From assembly GCF_009857475.1 (NCBI RefSeq), contig NZ_WWCJ01000002.1, positions 310,001 through 374,000 of the forward strand: DNA of 64,000 bases, given 5' to 3'. A program made the position numbers and the translations under genes. Of this stretch, positions 8,239 through 15,663 are shown piece after piece (the first letter of the stretch is position 1; each line of letters starts with the position of its first letter). The notes beneath the pieces were generated by a model. That model saw nothing but the letters and a program-made list of their open reading frames with translations, did not search any database and had not been told where the DNA came from. The stretch comes from Pseudoduganella guangdongensis (lineage in GTDB: Bacteria > Pseudomonadota > Gammaproteobacteria > Burkholderiales > Burkholderiaceae_D).

Positions 8239-8810
8239 ACGTCGATGTGATACAGGGCCCAGGGGCAGGTGCTGAAGCGCTCGCCCACCGGCCGGCTGGC
8301 CATTTCCGGTACCCGATCCGCATCGTAAATCGCCCATAACGGGCCCAGTCCACCCAGCGCCATGGGCGCGCCGTCCAGGTGCGTCGCCACGATGTAGCGC
8401 TGCGCGCTGGCGCGTGCCAGCGTGACCGCCACCGCATAGCCATCCACCGCGCGCAGCACGATATTGCTGCCTTCGCCCAACTGCGCCCCCGCCGCTTTCA
8501 GCACGTCCACCAGCAAGGGGCCGGCCAGGGTATGCGGCCGCGCGTCGTATTCCAGCGTCGGTTTGATGGTCACGGCCGGCAGCGCCGCCAGGGCCGCGAA
8601 ATCGAACACGAAGGCCTTCTCAAAGCTCAGGCGCTGGCGGTGCATCATCTGGTCGGCGACGCGGTCGAAACGGCCGCGGTTGGGGCGCGCGATGGCGCCG
8701 GTGACGGTTAGCAGGGTGGGGCCGCGTTCGGCCGGTTTGGGGGCCGCGGCGCCCAGGGCGGGAATGGCGCCAGCCGCTGCCACGGCGCCGAGGAATTGAC
8801 GTTTCTTCAT
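8229..8810 (-). CDS. Molybdopterin-dependent oxidoreductase-like periplasmic protein
   Basis: The 193-residue protein has an N-terminal signal peptide with a KRQFLGA core, similar to a twin-arginine signal but with Lys-Arg. It continues as a small domain related to the oxidoreductase molybdopterin-binding (sulfite oxidase-type) fold (LEYDARPHTLAGPLLVDVL, DGYAVAV, GGLGPLWAIYD). The cysteine that holds molybdenum in true sulfite oxidases is not evident, as in many small homologues, so enzymatic activity is uncertain. The start at 8810 is only 18 bases from the divergent alkB-like start. Confidence 0.72.
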   Translation of the reverse strand: MKKRQFLGAVAAAGAIPALGAAAPKPAERGPTLLTVTGAIARPNRGRFDRVADQMMHRQRLSFEKAFVFDFAALAALPAVTIKPTLEYDARPHTLAGPLLVDVLKAAGAQLGEGSNIVLRAVDGYAVAVTLARASAQRYIVATHLDGAPMALGGLGPLWAIYDADRVPEMASRPVGERFSTCPWALYHIDVQA

Positions 8811-8828
8811 CCGGGTATGATAACGCCT

Positions 8829-9422
8829 ATGGACCTGTTTACTGCCGAGCCCGAACTCTTGCCCATCCCGATCGAGGATGGCGAGCTGTATTTCATGCAG
8901 CAGCTGCCGCTGCCTGTGGACAATGCCGAAGTTATGCAGCGGCTGCTGGACGAAACGGCGTGGAAGGCGGAAACCATCTTCCTGTTCGGGCGCGAAGTCG
9001 CCCAGCCGCGCCTCAGCGCCTGGTACGGCGCGGCGCGCTACACCTATTCCGGCCGCACCTTTGAACCCTTGCCGTTCACGCCCCTGCAGCTGGAAATCAA
9101 ACGCGCGGTGGAGGCGGCCAGCGGGCGCCGCTTCAACAGCCTGCTGCTCAACTATTACCGGAACGAGCAGGACAGCATGGGCTTCCACAGCGACGACGAG
9201 CCGGAACTCGGGCCGCAGCCAGCGATCGCCTCGGTCAGCTTCGGCGATACCCGCACCTTCATCCTGAAGCACAAAAAGCAGGCAAAAACCGTCAAACTGG
9301 ATCTAACTGACGGCAGCTTCCTGCTCATGGCCGGCATGCTGCAGCACTGCTGGCGGCATGGCATCAATAAGGAGCGCAAGCCGCGCGGCGCCCGCATCAA
9401 TCTGACCTTCCGCTTGATTTGA
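8829..9422 (+). CDS. AlkB-family 2-oxoglutarate/Fe(II) dioxygenase
   Basis: This 197-residue cytosolic protein of the AlkB family probably repairs alkylated nucleic acid by oxidative demethylation. The iron ligands are visible as H and D in GFHSDDEPEL and the distal His in LQHCWRHGI. The C-terminal RINLTFR carries the 2-oxoglutarate-binding arginines. The start ATG at 8829 (MDLFTAEPELL) fits family N-termini; ATG 8817 is an alternative. Neither has a clear Shine-Dalgarno sequence, so the mRNA may be nearly leaderless. Confidence 0.9.
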   Translation: MDLFTAEPELLPIPIEDGELYFMQQLPLPVDNAEVMQRLLDETAWKAETIFLFGREVAQPRLSAWYGAARYTYSGRTFEPLPFTPLQLEIKRAVEAASGRRFNSLLLNYYRNEQDSMGFHSDDEPELGPQPAIASVSFGDTRTFILKHKKQAKTVKLDLTDGSFLLMAGMLQHCWRHGINKERKPRGARINLTFRLI

Positions 9423-9619
9423 ACGGCAGAATTGACGTCAAGTTCGGCTATTTTGGGGTGAACTATGGCAATTCAAGGCGACTTACAAACGCATACAATT
9501 CTTACCAGTTCGTCTCCCCCTTGATCTTTTTGCAGTGTTATCGTGCTTTCCATCGCACTTCCAAAGACGAAGCGCGATCCCAAGCAATATCACCTTAACT
9601 TTGCTGAAAGATCACGAAA

Positions 9620-10204
9620 ATGAAGAAAATTGCATTCGCCCTCATCACTTCCGCCCTGGCCCTGGGCGCCGCTTCGGTCCAGGCGCAAGAACTGAAACCT
9701 TACGTCGGCGTCGGCGTGGTGTCCAGCCAGCATAAATACAACGCAGCCAACGACACCACCAACGGCGACCGCAAGTCGAACGAATGGGGTGGCAAGATTT
9801 ACGGCGGCGTACAGCTCGACAAGACCTGGGGCGTGGAAGCCGGCTACACCGACTTCGGCAAATCCGATTACAGCTACACCGTAGGCGGCGCCAACGGCCG
9901 CATCGAAAGCGATGCCAAGTCCTTCTACCTGGCGGGCAAGGGCAGCTTCCCGATTAACCAGCAACTGTCCATGACCGGCAAGCTGGGCGTGGCGCACAAT
10001 AAGAATGATGTGAACGCCACCGGCCTGGCCGTAGCATACCGTGGCGATAGCAGCCGTAACGCGCTGTTCGCAGCAGTTGGCGCCGAGTATGCATTCACCG
10101 ACAAACTGTCGGGCGTGGTGGAGTACGAACACTACGGCAAGAACGACAACGAGCAGGGCCGTCGCAAAGGCGCCGTCAACCTGGGCGTGAAAGCCAGCTT
10201 CTGA
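9620..10204 (+). CDS. Outer-membrane beta-barrel protein (OmpA/OmpW-like porin fold)
   Basis: The protein has 194 residues with a clear signal peptide cleaved after VQA-Q. The mature part alternates hydrophobic and polar residues in about eight strands (KPYVGVGVVSSQ, GGKIYGGVQL, WGVEAGYTDFGK, KSFYLAGKG, FAAVGAEYAF) and ends in phenylalanine (KASF), the signature of BAM-inserted barrels. It is probably a small eight-stranded outer-membrane protein of the OmpA-like beta-barrel (PF13505) type. No periplasmic peptidoglycan-binding domain is present. It is monocistronic. Confidence 0.88.
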   Translation: MKKIAFALITSALALGAASVQAQELKPYVGVGVVSSQHKYNAANDTTNGDRKSNEWGGKIYGGVQLDKTWGVEAGYTDFGKSDYSYTVGGANGRIESDAKSFYLAGKGSFPINQQLSMTGKLGVAHNKNDVNATGLAVAYRGDSSRNALFAAVGAEYAFTDKLSGVVEYEHYGKNDNEQGRRKGAVNLGVKASF

Positions 10205-10209
10205 ACCGA

Positions 10210-10237
10210 GGGGGAGGGCGGCTTGGCCACCTCCCCC
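10210..10237 (+). terminator. Possible terminator-like hairpin after the barrel gene
   Basis: GGGGGAGG (10210-10217) pairs with CCTCCCCC (10230-10237) around a short loop, five bases after the barrel stop codon. No T-run follows, so intrinsic termination would be weak; it may only stabilise the 3' end. Confidence 0.35.
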
Positions 10238-10305
10238 CGCAAAGTGCCGATCGAGGCCGGGTGCGACCGCGGCAGCTTAGCGCTGCCAAGGTCCTTGTGC
10301 CCGCC

Positions 10306-10779
10306 TCACCTTCCTGCCGGACATTGCGTCCGCGTCATCGGGTAATCGAAAGCCTTCTCCTTGCCTTTCGAGACGCCTTCAATCCGGGCCTTCAGGCCGT
10401 CGGTTCCATTCCGTTGGTAAATGATCCGCTGCGGGAAATCGTGCTGCGGGTTTTCGAACACGACTGCGCTGTCGCTCAATGATTTGATCGGGAACGTGGC
10501 TTCCGGCTGGCGGCTGGGCTTGGCCACGTAGGACCATTTGCCCGGCTCCGTTTCGCGGATCATGGTGTGTTCCCACTCGACGGTTTTGCCGTTCTTGATG
10601 GTGCGGGCAATGCCGAGCATGGTGCCGCCGGCCGGCAGGGACCACATTTCCATGGAGCCCGGCTCGGCGCCCGTGTGGGACCAGCAGCCGGCAAGCCAGC
10701 TGAGTTTGTTGACGGGAGCTTCCTGGGCAATCACGCCGGCGCTGGCGAGCAGCAGGGCGCAGAAAAATTGTTTGCGCAT
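10306..10779 (-). CDS. DUF6265 family secreted protein
   Basis: The 157-residue protein has a signal peptide (FFCALLLASAGVIAQ) and the DUF6265 core: LSWLAGCWSH near the start, EMWSLPAGGTMLGIART, then FENPQHDFPQRIIYQR. The fold is a lipocalin-like barrel in which the conserved W-L-x-G-x-W and H-D-F-P motifs line the cavity. The ligand is unknown. AGGGG lies before the ATG. It stands alone, with a repeat hairpin directly upstream. Confidence 0.85.
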   Translation of the reverse strand: MRKQFFCALLLASAGVIAQEAPVNKLSWLAGCWSHTGAEPGSMEMWSLPAGGTMLGIARTIKNGKTVEWEHTMIRETEPGKWSYVAKPSRQPEATFPIKSLSDSAVVFENPQHDFPQRIIYQRNGTDGLKARIEGVSKGKEKAFDYPMTRTQCPAGR

Positions 10780-10814
10780 TTTTTACCCCTGAATGATCTT
10801 GCAGCCAGTGGCTT

Positions 10815-10858
10815 CGGCAGACCGGGGTCTGACCCTTGGGTCAGACCCCGGTCTGCCG
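10815..10858. repeat. Hairpin repeat H1 (GGGTC...GACCC family)
   Basis: A perfect inverted repeat with 21-base arms (10815-10835 and 10838-10858) and a two-base TT loop. The arms contain CCGGGGTCTGACCC. It ends three bases from the ettA stop codon (ettA reads leftward). There is no T-run after it in either direction, so it is not a standard intrinsic terminator. Related hairpins occur at seven other 3' ends in this window. Confidence 0.9.
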
Positions 10859-10861
10859 TGT

Positions 10862-12529
10862 TTAGCCGTGCAGCGGCTTATACCGAATACGCTTCGGCTT
10901 GGCACCTTCCTCGCCCAAACGCTTCTTCTTGTCCGCTTCATATTCCTGGTAGTTACCAGCAAAGAAGGACACCTGCGAATCGCCCTCAAAGGCCAGGATA
11001 TGGGTTGCGATACGGTCCAGGAACCAGCGATCGTGCGAAATCACCATGCACGAACCGGCGAATTCCAGCAGCGCATCTTCCAGCGCGCGCAGGGTTTCCA
11101 CGTCCAGGTCATTGGACGGTTCGTCCAGCAGCAGCACGTTGCCGCCCATCAGCAGGGTCTTGGCCAGGTGCAGACGGCCACGCTCACCACCGGACAGGTT
11201 GCCCACGATCTTCTGCTGGTCCGCGCCCTTGAAGTTGAAGCGGCCGCAATACGCACGCGACGGCATTTCGAAACGGCCCACGCTCAGGATGTCGGCGCCG
11301 CCGGACACTGCCTCGAACACGGTCTTATCGTTGTCCAGCTTATCGCGGCTCTGGTCCACCAGCGAAATCTTGGCGGTCTTACCGATCACCACTTCACCGC
11401 TATCCGGCTGCTCCAGGCCGGCGATCATCTTGAACAGGGTCGACTTACCGGCGCCGTTCGGGCCGATGATGCCAACGATTGCGCCCGGCGGGATGATGAA
11501 GGACAGGTTGTCGATCAGCAGGCGGTCGCCAAACGACTTGGTAACGTTCTTGAATTCGATCACATCGTTACCCAGGCGCTCCGCCACAGGGATGAAGATT
11601 TCCTGGGTCTCGTTGCGCTTCTGGTATTCGTATTCGCTCAGCTCATTGAAGCGCGCCATACGGGCCTTGGACTTGGCCTGGCGTGCCTTCGGATTCTGGC
11701 GCGACCATTCCAATTCCTTCTGCAGCGCTTTCTGACGCGCCGACTCGGTGGCCTCTTCCTGCTTCAGGCGTTCCTGCTTCTGGTCCAGCCACGAAGAATA
11801 GTTGCCCTTCCACGGGATGCCATGGCCACGGTCCAGTTCCAGGATCCACTCGGCAGCGTTGTCGAGGAAGTAGCGATCGTGGGTAATGCCGACCACGGTG
11901 CCCGGGAAGCGCACCAGGAACTGCTCCAGCCATTCCACCGATTCCGCGTCCAGGTGGTTGGTCGGTTCGTCGAGCAGCAGCATGTCCGGCTTGGACAGCA
12001 GCAGTTTGCACAGCGCCACGCGGCGCTTCTCACCACCGGACAGCACGCCGATCTTCTGCTCCCACGGCGGCAGGCGCAGCGCGTCGGCGGCCATTTCCAG
12101 TTGCAGGTTCAGGTTGCCGCCGTCGGCGGCGGCGATGATCGATTCCAGGCGCTCCTGCTCTTTCGCCAGCGCGTCGAAGTCCGCGTCTTCTTCCGCATAG
12201 GCGGCGTACACGGCTTCCAGCAGCGCTTGTGCGTTGAAGGCTTCGCCCAGGCCGGACTCGACTTCTTCGCGCACGGTTTTTTCAGGATCCAGCTGCGGTT
12301 CCTGCGGCAGGTAGCCGATGTTCAGGCCCGGCATCGGGCGCGCTTCGCCCTGGATATCGGTGTCGATGCCCGCCATGATCTTCAGCAGGGTGGATTTGCC
12401 GGAGCCGTTCAGGCCCAGCACGCCGATCTTCGCGCCCGGGAAGAAGGACAGCGAGATGTCTTTAAGGATCTGGCGTTTCGGTGGGACGATCTTGCCCACG
12501 CGGTTCATGGTATAGACGTAATTGGCCAC
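10862..12529 (-). CDS. ettA: Energy-dependent translational throttle protein EttA (ABC-F)
   Basis: The 555-residue ABC-F protein binds the ribosomal E site and gates early elongation according to ATP/ADP. It has two ATPase domains without membrane segments: Walker A GLNGSGKST (near residue 39) and GPNGAGKST, and signatures LSGGEKRR and LSGGERGR. The inter-domain linker and the EttA-specific N-terminus VYTMNRVGKIVPPKR are present. The start is a GTG. The length matches E. coli EttA (555). It ends against hairpin H1. Confidence 0.97.
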   Translation of the reverse strand: MANYVYTMNRVGKIVPPKRQILKDISLSFFPGAKIGVLGLNGSGKSTLLKIMAGIDTDIQGEARPMPGLNIGYLPQEPQLDPEKTVREEVESGLGEAFNAQALLEAVYAAYAEEDADFDALAKEQERLESIIAAADGGNLNLQLEMAADALRLPPWEQKIGVLSGGEKRRVALCKLLLSKPDMLLLDEPTNHLDAESVEWLEQFLVRFPGTVVGITHDRYFLDNAAEWILELDRGHGIPWKGNYSSWLDQKQERLKQEEATESARQKALQKELEWSRQNPKARQAKSKARMARFNELSEYEYQKRNETQEIFIPVAERLGNDVIEFKNVTKSFGDRLLIDNLSFIIPPGAIVGIIGPNGAGKSTLFKMIAGLEQPDSGEVVIGKTAKISLVDQSRDKLDNDKTVFEAVSGGADILSVGRFEMPSRAYCGRFNFKGADQQKIVGNLSGGERGRLHLAKTLLMGGNVLLLDEPSNDLDVETLRALEDALLEFAGSCMVISHDRWFLDRIATHILAFEGDSQVSFFAGNYQEYEADKKKRLGEEGAKPKRIRYKPLHG

Positions 12530-12618
12530 GGTATGTGTTCTTGTCGATTCGTTTGGAAGGGCGACAGCATACGTTAAAAGCCGTCGTCGCGGTAGTTTAG
12601 CGCATTGCGCGCGGCGAT

Positions 12619-12644
12619 AAAAAAACCCGGCGCCGGGCCGGGTT
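12619..12644 (-). terminator. Intrinsic terminator of the PEP-CTERM gene
   Basis: Reading leftward, AACCCGGC pairs with GCCGGGTT (12624-12631 with 12637-12644) around a 5-base loop, followed by a run of seven T. It lies 24 bases after the stop of the PEP-CTERM gene at 12668. Confidence 0.85.
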
Positions 12645-12667
12645 CCGTGTGCTTGCCTTGCGGGCGC

Positions 12668-13462
12668 TCAAGCCTTGCGGCGGCGGCGCATGGTGGCGAG
12701 TGCCGCCAGGCCCAGGCCCGTCAGCAGCAGGCTGGTCGGCACTGGCACTGGCGTCTCGGCCGGCGCCAGCGGGGTCGCTTGCGCGGTCAACTTGAGGCCG
12801 TAGCTTTTCACGTCGAACTGGCCCCAGCCGCCATACACGAAGAAGCTGAGGATGCCGTCCTTGCTCAGGTCGGCCAGCGCCGTGGCATCCAGGTCCAGGG
12901 TCACGCTCAGGTTGCCGCTATAGGACGAGACCGAGGTGCGGATGCTGTTGAACTGCTTGTACCAGCCCTGGCGGTCATTGCCGGACTTGTACCAAGGCTG
13001 GTCCGCCGTCACGTAGCCGGACAGCGAGGTTTGCTGATCGGTCACGTCGTAGGCCCAGGTGCTGCCAGCCAGCACCCACATGGTGTCGGCGATTTCATCC
13101 TGGTAGTACTCGGTGTACTTGTAGGTCGTGGTCACATCGACTGGTGCGCAGTTGACATTGTTGCAGTTGCCTGGCTTGGGACGGGTTTCCGAGGTCGTGC
13201 TGTGACCGTCGTAGGTGTAGTGGTCATACGCCAGCGCAGCCTGCGAATAGGCCGACACGGTCAGTTGGGCGGAGGTGACATCCTTGCTACCCAGGCCTTG
13301 GCCCAGCAGCAGGCTGTTCACGTTGATGTTGAAGCTATTCCACTGGCCATATGCCATGTGGGTGCTGCTCGCCGTATTGGCGCTCAGCGAAACCGGTGCC
13401 GCCTGGGCGCAGGCGGCGAAAACCAGGGCGGCGATACCAACCAGAAACTTGTTGCTTGTCAT
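12668..13462 (-). CDS. PEP-CTERM sorting domain protein (paralogue 1)
   Basis: The 264-residue exported protein has a signal peptide ending AACAQA-A, a beta-rich middle, and a C-terminal sorting signal VPVPTSLLLTGLGLAALA followed by RRRRKA. That tripartite tail is processed by exosortase and usually linked to exopolysaccharide export; no exosortase gene is in the window. The start at 13462 is chosen for the GGGAG upstream. A paired cysteine motif (CNNVNC) sits mid-protein. It is about the same size as and similar throughout to the next gene, which marks a tandem duplication. Confidence 0.88.
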   Translation of the reverse strand: MTSNKFLVGIAALVFAACAQAAPVSLSANTASSTHMAYGQWNSFNINVNSLLLGQGLGSKDVTSAQLTVSAYSQAALAYDHYTYDGHSTTSETRPKPGNCNNVNCAPVDVTTTYKYTEYYQDEIADTMWVLAGSTWAYDVTDQQTSLSGYVTADQPWYKSGNDRQGWYKQFNSIRTSVSSYSGNLSVTLDLDATALADLSKDGILSFFVYGGWGQFDVKSYGLKLTAQATPLAPAETPVPVPTSLLLTGLGLAALATMRRRRKA

Positions 13463-13494
13463 TATTTTTCTCCCGAGATGAAGCCCAAAAGAAT

Positions 13495-13508
13495 GCAAGG
13501 ATCATGCC
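13495..13508 (-). promoter_or_regulatory. Sigma-54 promoter of PEP-CTERM paralogue 1
   Basis: Leftward GGCATGATCCTTGC matches the -24/-12 consensus GGCAYR-N4-TTGC with the required 10-base spacing between GG and GC. The predicted transcript starts about 20 bases before the ATG at 13462. The same type of site precedes the paralogue at 14455-14468. Confidence 0.8.
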
Positions 13509-13528
13509 CATAGGCAAGCGTTGTTGCC

Positions 13529-13544
13529 TAGGTCCTTGATTCTA
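13529..13544 (-). promoter_or_regulatory. 16-base upstream box shared by both PEP-CTERM genes
   Basis: Leftward TAGAATCAAGGACCTA lies 20 bases upstream of the sigma-54 -24 element. It matches 15 of 16 bases with 14476-14491 in front of the paralogue. It is a candidate binding site for an enhancer protein such as a PrsR-type regulator; this assignment is inferred. Confidence 0.55.
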
Positions 13545-13615
13545 GGGAGAAAAAACTATTTACATTATGCAATTGATATTTTCAATGTGACAAGCACTGT
13601 AAAATTTTTCGACAG

Positions 13616-14413
13616 TCATGCGCCGGATCGGCGGCGCGCGCCGCCCAGCGCCGCCAGGCCCAGGCCGGCCAACAGCAGGCTGCCCGGCAGCGGAATCTCA
13701 TTGGCCGCGCCGCCCGACTTCTCCACCGTAAAGTCGAGGCGCACGCTGCTCAAGTCAAAGTGGCCCAGGCTGGACCAGATATTCAGGCCCAGCAGGCCAT
13801 CGCTGCTCAGGTCCCCGAGGGCCAGGCTATCCAGGGCCAGGCTAATGCTGAGCTCCCCGCTGTAACCGCTGTTGCGGTCGCGGCTGCGGTGTCGGTACAC
13901 GTTGTAGCCGGTCAAGCTGGTGCCAAGGGTCATGTCCTGTTGCGGATTGCCGAAGTCAGCATAGCTGTCGTGCCAATCCGCGCTATCGGAAGCCACGCTG
14001 TTGCCCGCGCGCACGCGCATGGTGTCGGCAATGGCGTCCAGATAGTTGTGGGTGACATCGGCCGTGTTAACGGTATCGGTCACGCTGCGATTGCTGCACC
14101 CCAGAAAAGGGAAGCAAACGCGCACATTGCGCTGGCTGCTGCCGGTCTGCTGGTAGCCGCTGGAGTTAAAGCCGGCATAGCCGAACACGCCGGACGAATC
14201 GCCGCGCACAGTCAAGGTACCCGACGTAATGGCGGCGCTGCCAACGCCCAGCCCCGCCAGCAGGCTGTTGACGTTCAGTTGCACGGCTTTGTTCTGTCCC
14301 AGGTGCAGGCGGTCGCTGAGCGCGAGGGTGGCCGACAAACTGACGGGAGCCGCCTGTGCGGCGGCGGCACAGGCCAGGATTGCGATGCCCGCGAAGATCT
14401 TATTCAGCGCCAT
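13616..14413 (-). CDS. PEP-CTERM sorting domain protein (paralogue 2)
   Basis: The 265-residue protein has a signal peptide (FAGIAILACAAAAQA-A) and a C-terminal IPLPGSLLLAGLGLAALGG plus GARRRSGA, the exosortase-recognised PEP-CTERM signal. It shares with paralogue 1 the start APVSLSA, the NVNSLL segment, the DAIADTM/DEIADTM segment and the DLSSDGLL/DLSKDGIL segment, so the two are diverged duplicates. A CFPFLGC cysteine pair occurs in a different context from the CNNVNC pair of paralogue 1. A sigma-54 promoter precedes it. Confidence 0.88.
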   Translation of the reverse strand: MALNKIFAGIAILACAAAAQAAPVSLSATLALSDRLHLGQNKAVQLNVNSLLAGLGVGSAAITSGTLTVRGDSSGVFGYAGFNSSGYQQTGSSQRNVRVCFPFLGCSNRSVTDTVNTADVTHNYLDAIADTMRVRAGNSVASDSADWHDSYADFGNPQQDMTLGTSLTGYNVYRHRSRDRNSGYSGELSISLALDSLALGDLSSDGLLGLNIWSSLGHFDLSSVRLDFTVEKSGGAANEIPLPGSLLLAGLGLAALGGARRRSGA

Positions 14414-14454
14414 GATTACCCTTAGTCAATATAGTGTAAATGGCGACAACAAAA

Positions 14455-14468
14455 GCAAGTCACGTGCC
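14455..14468 (-). promoter_or_regulatory. Sigma-54 promoter of PEP-CTERM paralogue 2
   Basis: Leftward GGCACGTGACTTGC is a full match to the sigma-54 core GGCACG-N4-TTGC. The predicted start of transcription is about 30 bases before the ATG at 14413. Confidence 0.85.
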
Positions 14469-14475
14469 TGAACCG

Positions 14476-14491
14476 TAGGACCTTGATTCTA
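14476..14491 (-). promoter_or_regulatory. 16-base upstream box, copy before PEP-CTERM paralogue 2
   Basis: Leftward TAGAATCAAGGTCCTA, 7 bases upstream of the -24 element. It differs at one position from the copy at 13529-13544. Conservation between diverged intergenic regions suggests a regulatory role. Confidence 0.55.
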
Positions 14492-14559
14492 CAAAAGAAT
14501 TTCCGTTGTAGACGGGAAGATAATATGTTTCATTTAGCAAGTTGTAAAAGTTCCCGACT

Positions 14560-15441
14560 TTAAGTGCTGGAAGATTTACGGCTGCTGAGCCACCCTTCCA
14601 GCATATAAATAGCTAGCGCGCCCCAAATGAACAGGAAGCCCACCAGGCGGTTGGCGGAAAAGGCCTCGTGGAAGACCCACACGCCCAACAGCATCTGCAG
14701 CGAAGGCGACATGTACTGCAGCATGCCCAGCACCGACATGGGAATGCGGCGCGCGCCCGCCGCGAACAGCAGCAGGGGAATCGCCGTGGTCGGGCCCGCC
14801 GCCACCAGCAGCCAGCGCGTGCTATCCGCCTCGGCGTTGATAAACACGCTTTGGCCATGGAACACCAGCCAGCCCAGGTAAGCCACCGCCAAAGGGAACA
14901 GGATCAGGGTTTCGAAGGACAAGCCTTCCAGCGCCGCCAGCGCCGCCGTCTTGCGCAGCAGGCCGTAAGCGCCAAAGCTGAGCGCCAGCACCAGCGCAAT
15001 ATACGGCACCTGGCCCCCTTGCCAGGTCAGCCAGGCCACGCCCGTGGCCGCCACCGCGATGGCCAGCCACTGCCCGCGGCGCAGCTTTTCCTTCAGTACC
15101 AGCATGCCGAGCAAGACATTGACCAGGGGATTGATGAAGTAACCCAGGCTGGCATCCACCACATGGCCATTGTTGACCGCCCAGATATAGACAAACCAGT
15201 TCGCGCTCAGCAGGAAAGCGCTGGCGACGAAGCTGATCACCACTTTCGGCTGGCGCAGCACTTGCGGCAGCCACTTCCACTGGCGTCGTACCAGCAGTAC
15301 CAGCATCAGGAACACCAGCGACCAGGCCATGCGGTGCGCCAGGATCTCGGAAGCTGGCACATCCTTAATAGCGTGGAAGTACAGCGGGAACAGGCCCCAG
15401 GCGAGGAAGGCCCCGGCGGCGTACAGCATGCCGGTCTTCAC
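14560..15441 (-). CDS. rarD: EamA family transporter RarD
   Basis: The 293-residue inner-membrane protein has ten predicted helices in the two-EamA-repeat drug/metabolite transporter arrangement. The N-terminus (GAFLAWGLFPLYF, VPASEILAHRMAWS) and the VNNGHVVDASLGYFINPLVNVLLG block are typical of RarD (chloramphenicol-sensitive protein). The transported substrate is unknown. The start is a GTG at 15441; an ATG four codons in is an alternative. It is divergent from kup. Confidence 0.9.
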   Translation of the reverse strand: MKTGMLYAAGAFLAWGLFPLYFHAIKDVPASEILAHRMAWSLVFLMLVLLVRRQWKWLPQVLRQPKVVISFVASAFLLSANWFVYIWAVNNGHVVDASLGYFINPLVNVLLGMLVLKEKLRRGQWLAIAVAATGVAWLTWQGGQVPYIALVLALSFGAYGLLRKTAALAALEGLSFETLILFPLAVAYLGWLVFHGQSVFINAEADSTRWLLVAAGPTTAIPLLLFAAGARRIPMSVLGMLQYMSPSLQMLLGVWVFHEAFSANRLVGFLFIWGALAIYMLEGWLSSRKSSST

Positions 15442-15663
15442 GCCGGCACCATAGTCAGGGGAGGGAGGGCAGGAACGGCGGCCTGGCTGGCCGCGCAGCG
15501 CTGTGGCGCGTTGGCGCTACTAGCTTTACTGATTTGCATGATTTTCTTTCCGTAAAGGAGGAAAATAGCACATTCGCGGTAATTGCACCGACCACCAAAA
15601 AACTTGCAATTGGCCAAAGCTTGGCCTATTGTGCGATGCACCAAAACCTCTTTGGGTGAAATC

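Noticed and set aside
10793..12577. Long open frame antisense to ettA
   Set aside because: It mirrors ettA codon bias, has no family motifs, and ettA itself is certain. Similar antisense frames at 1904-3403, 15751-17445, 45719-47581, 53279-54772, 55316-57322 and 57530-59458 are rejected for the same reason.
12605..13513. Open frame opposite PEP-CTERM paralogue 1
   Set aside because: Its product is low-complexity Gly/Arg/Gln/Val with no signal, whereas the opposite strand encodes a complete signal peptide, PEP-CTERM tail, terminator and sigma-54 promoter.
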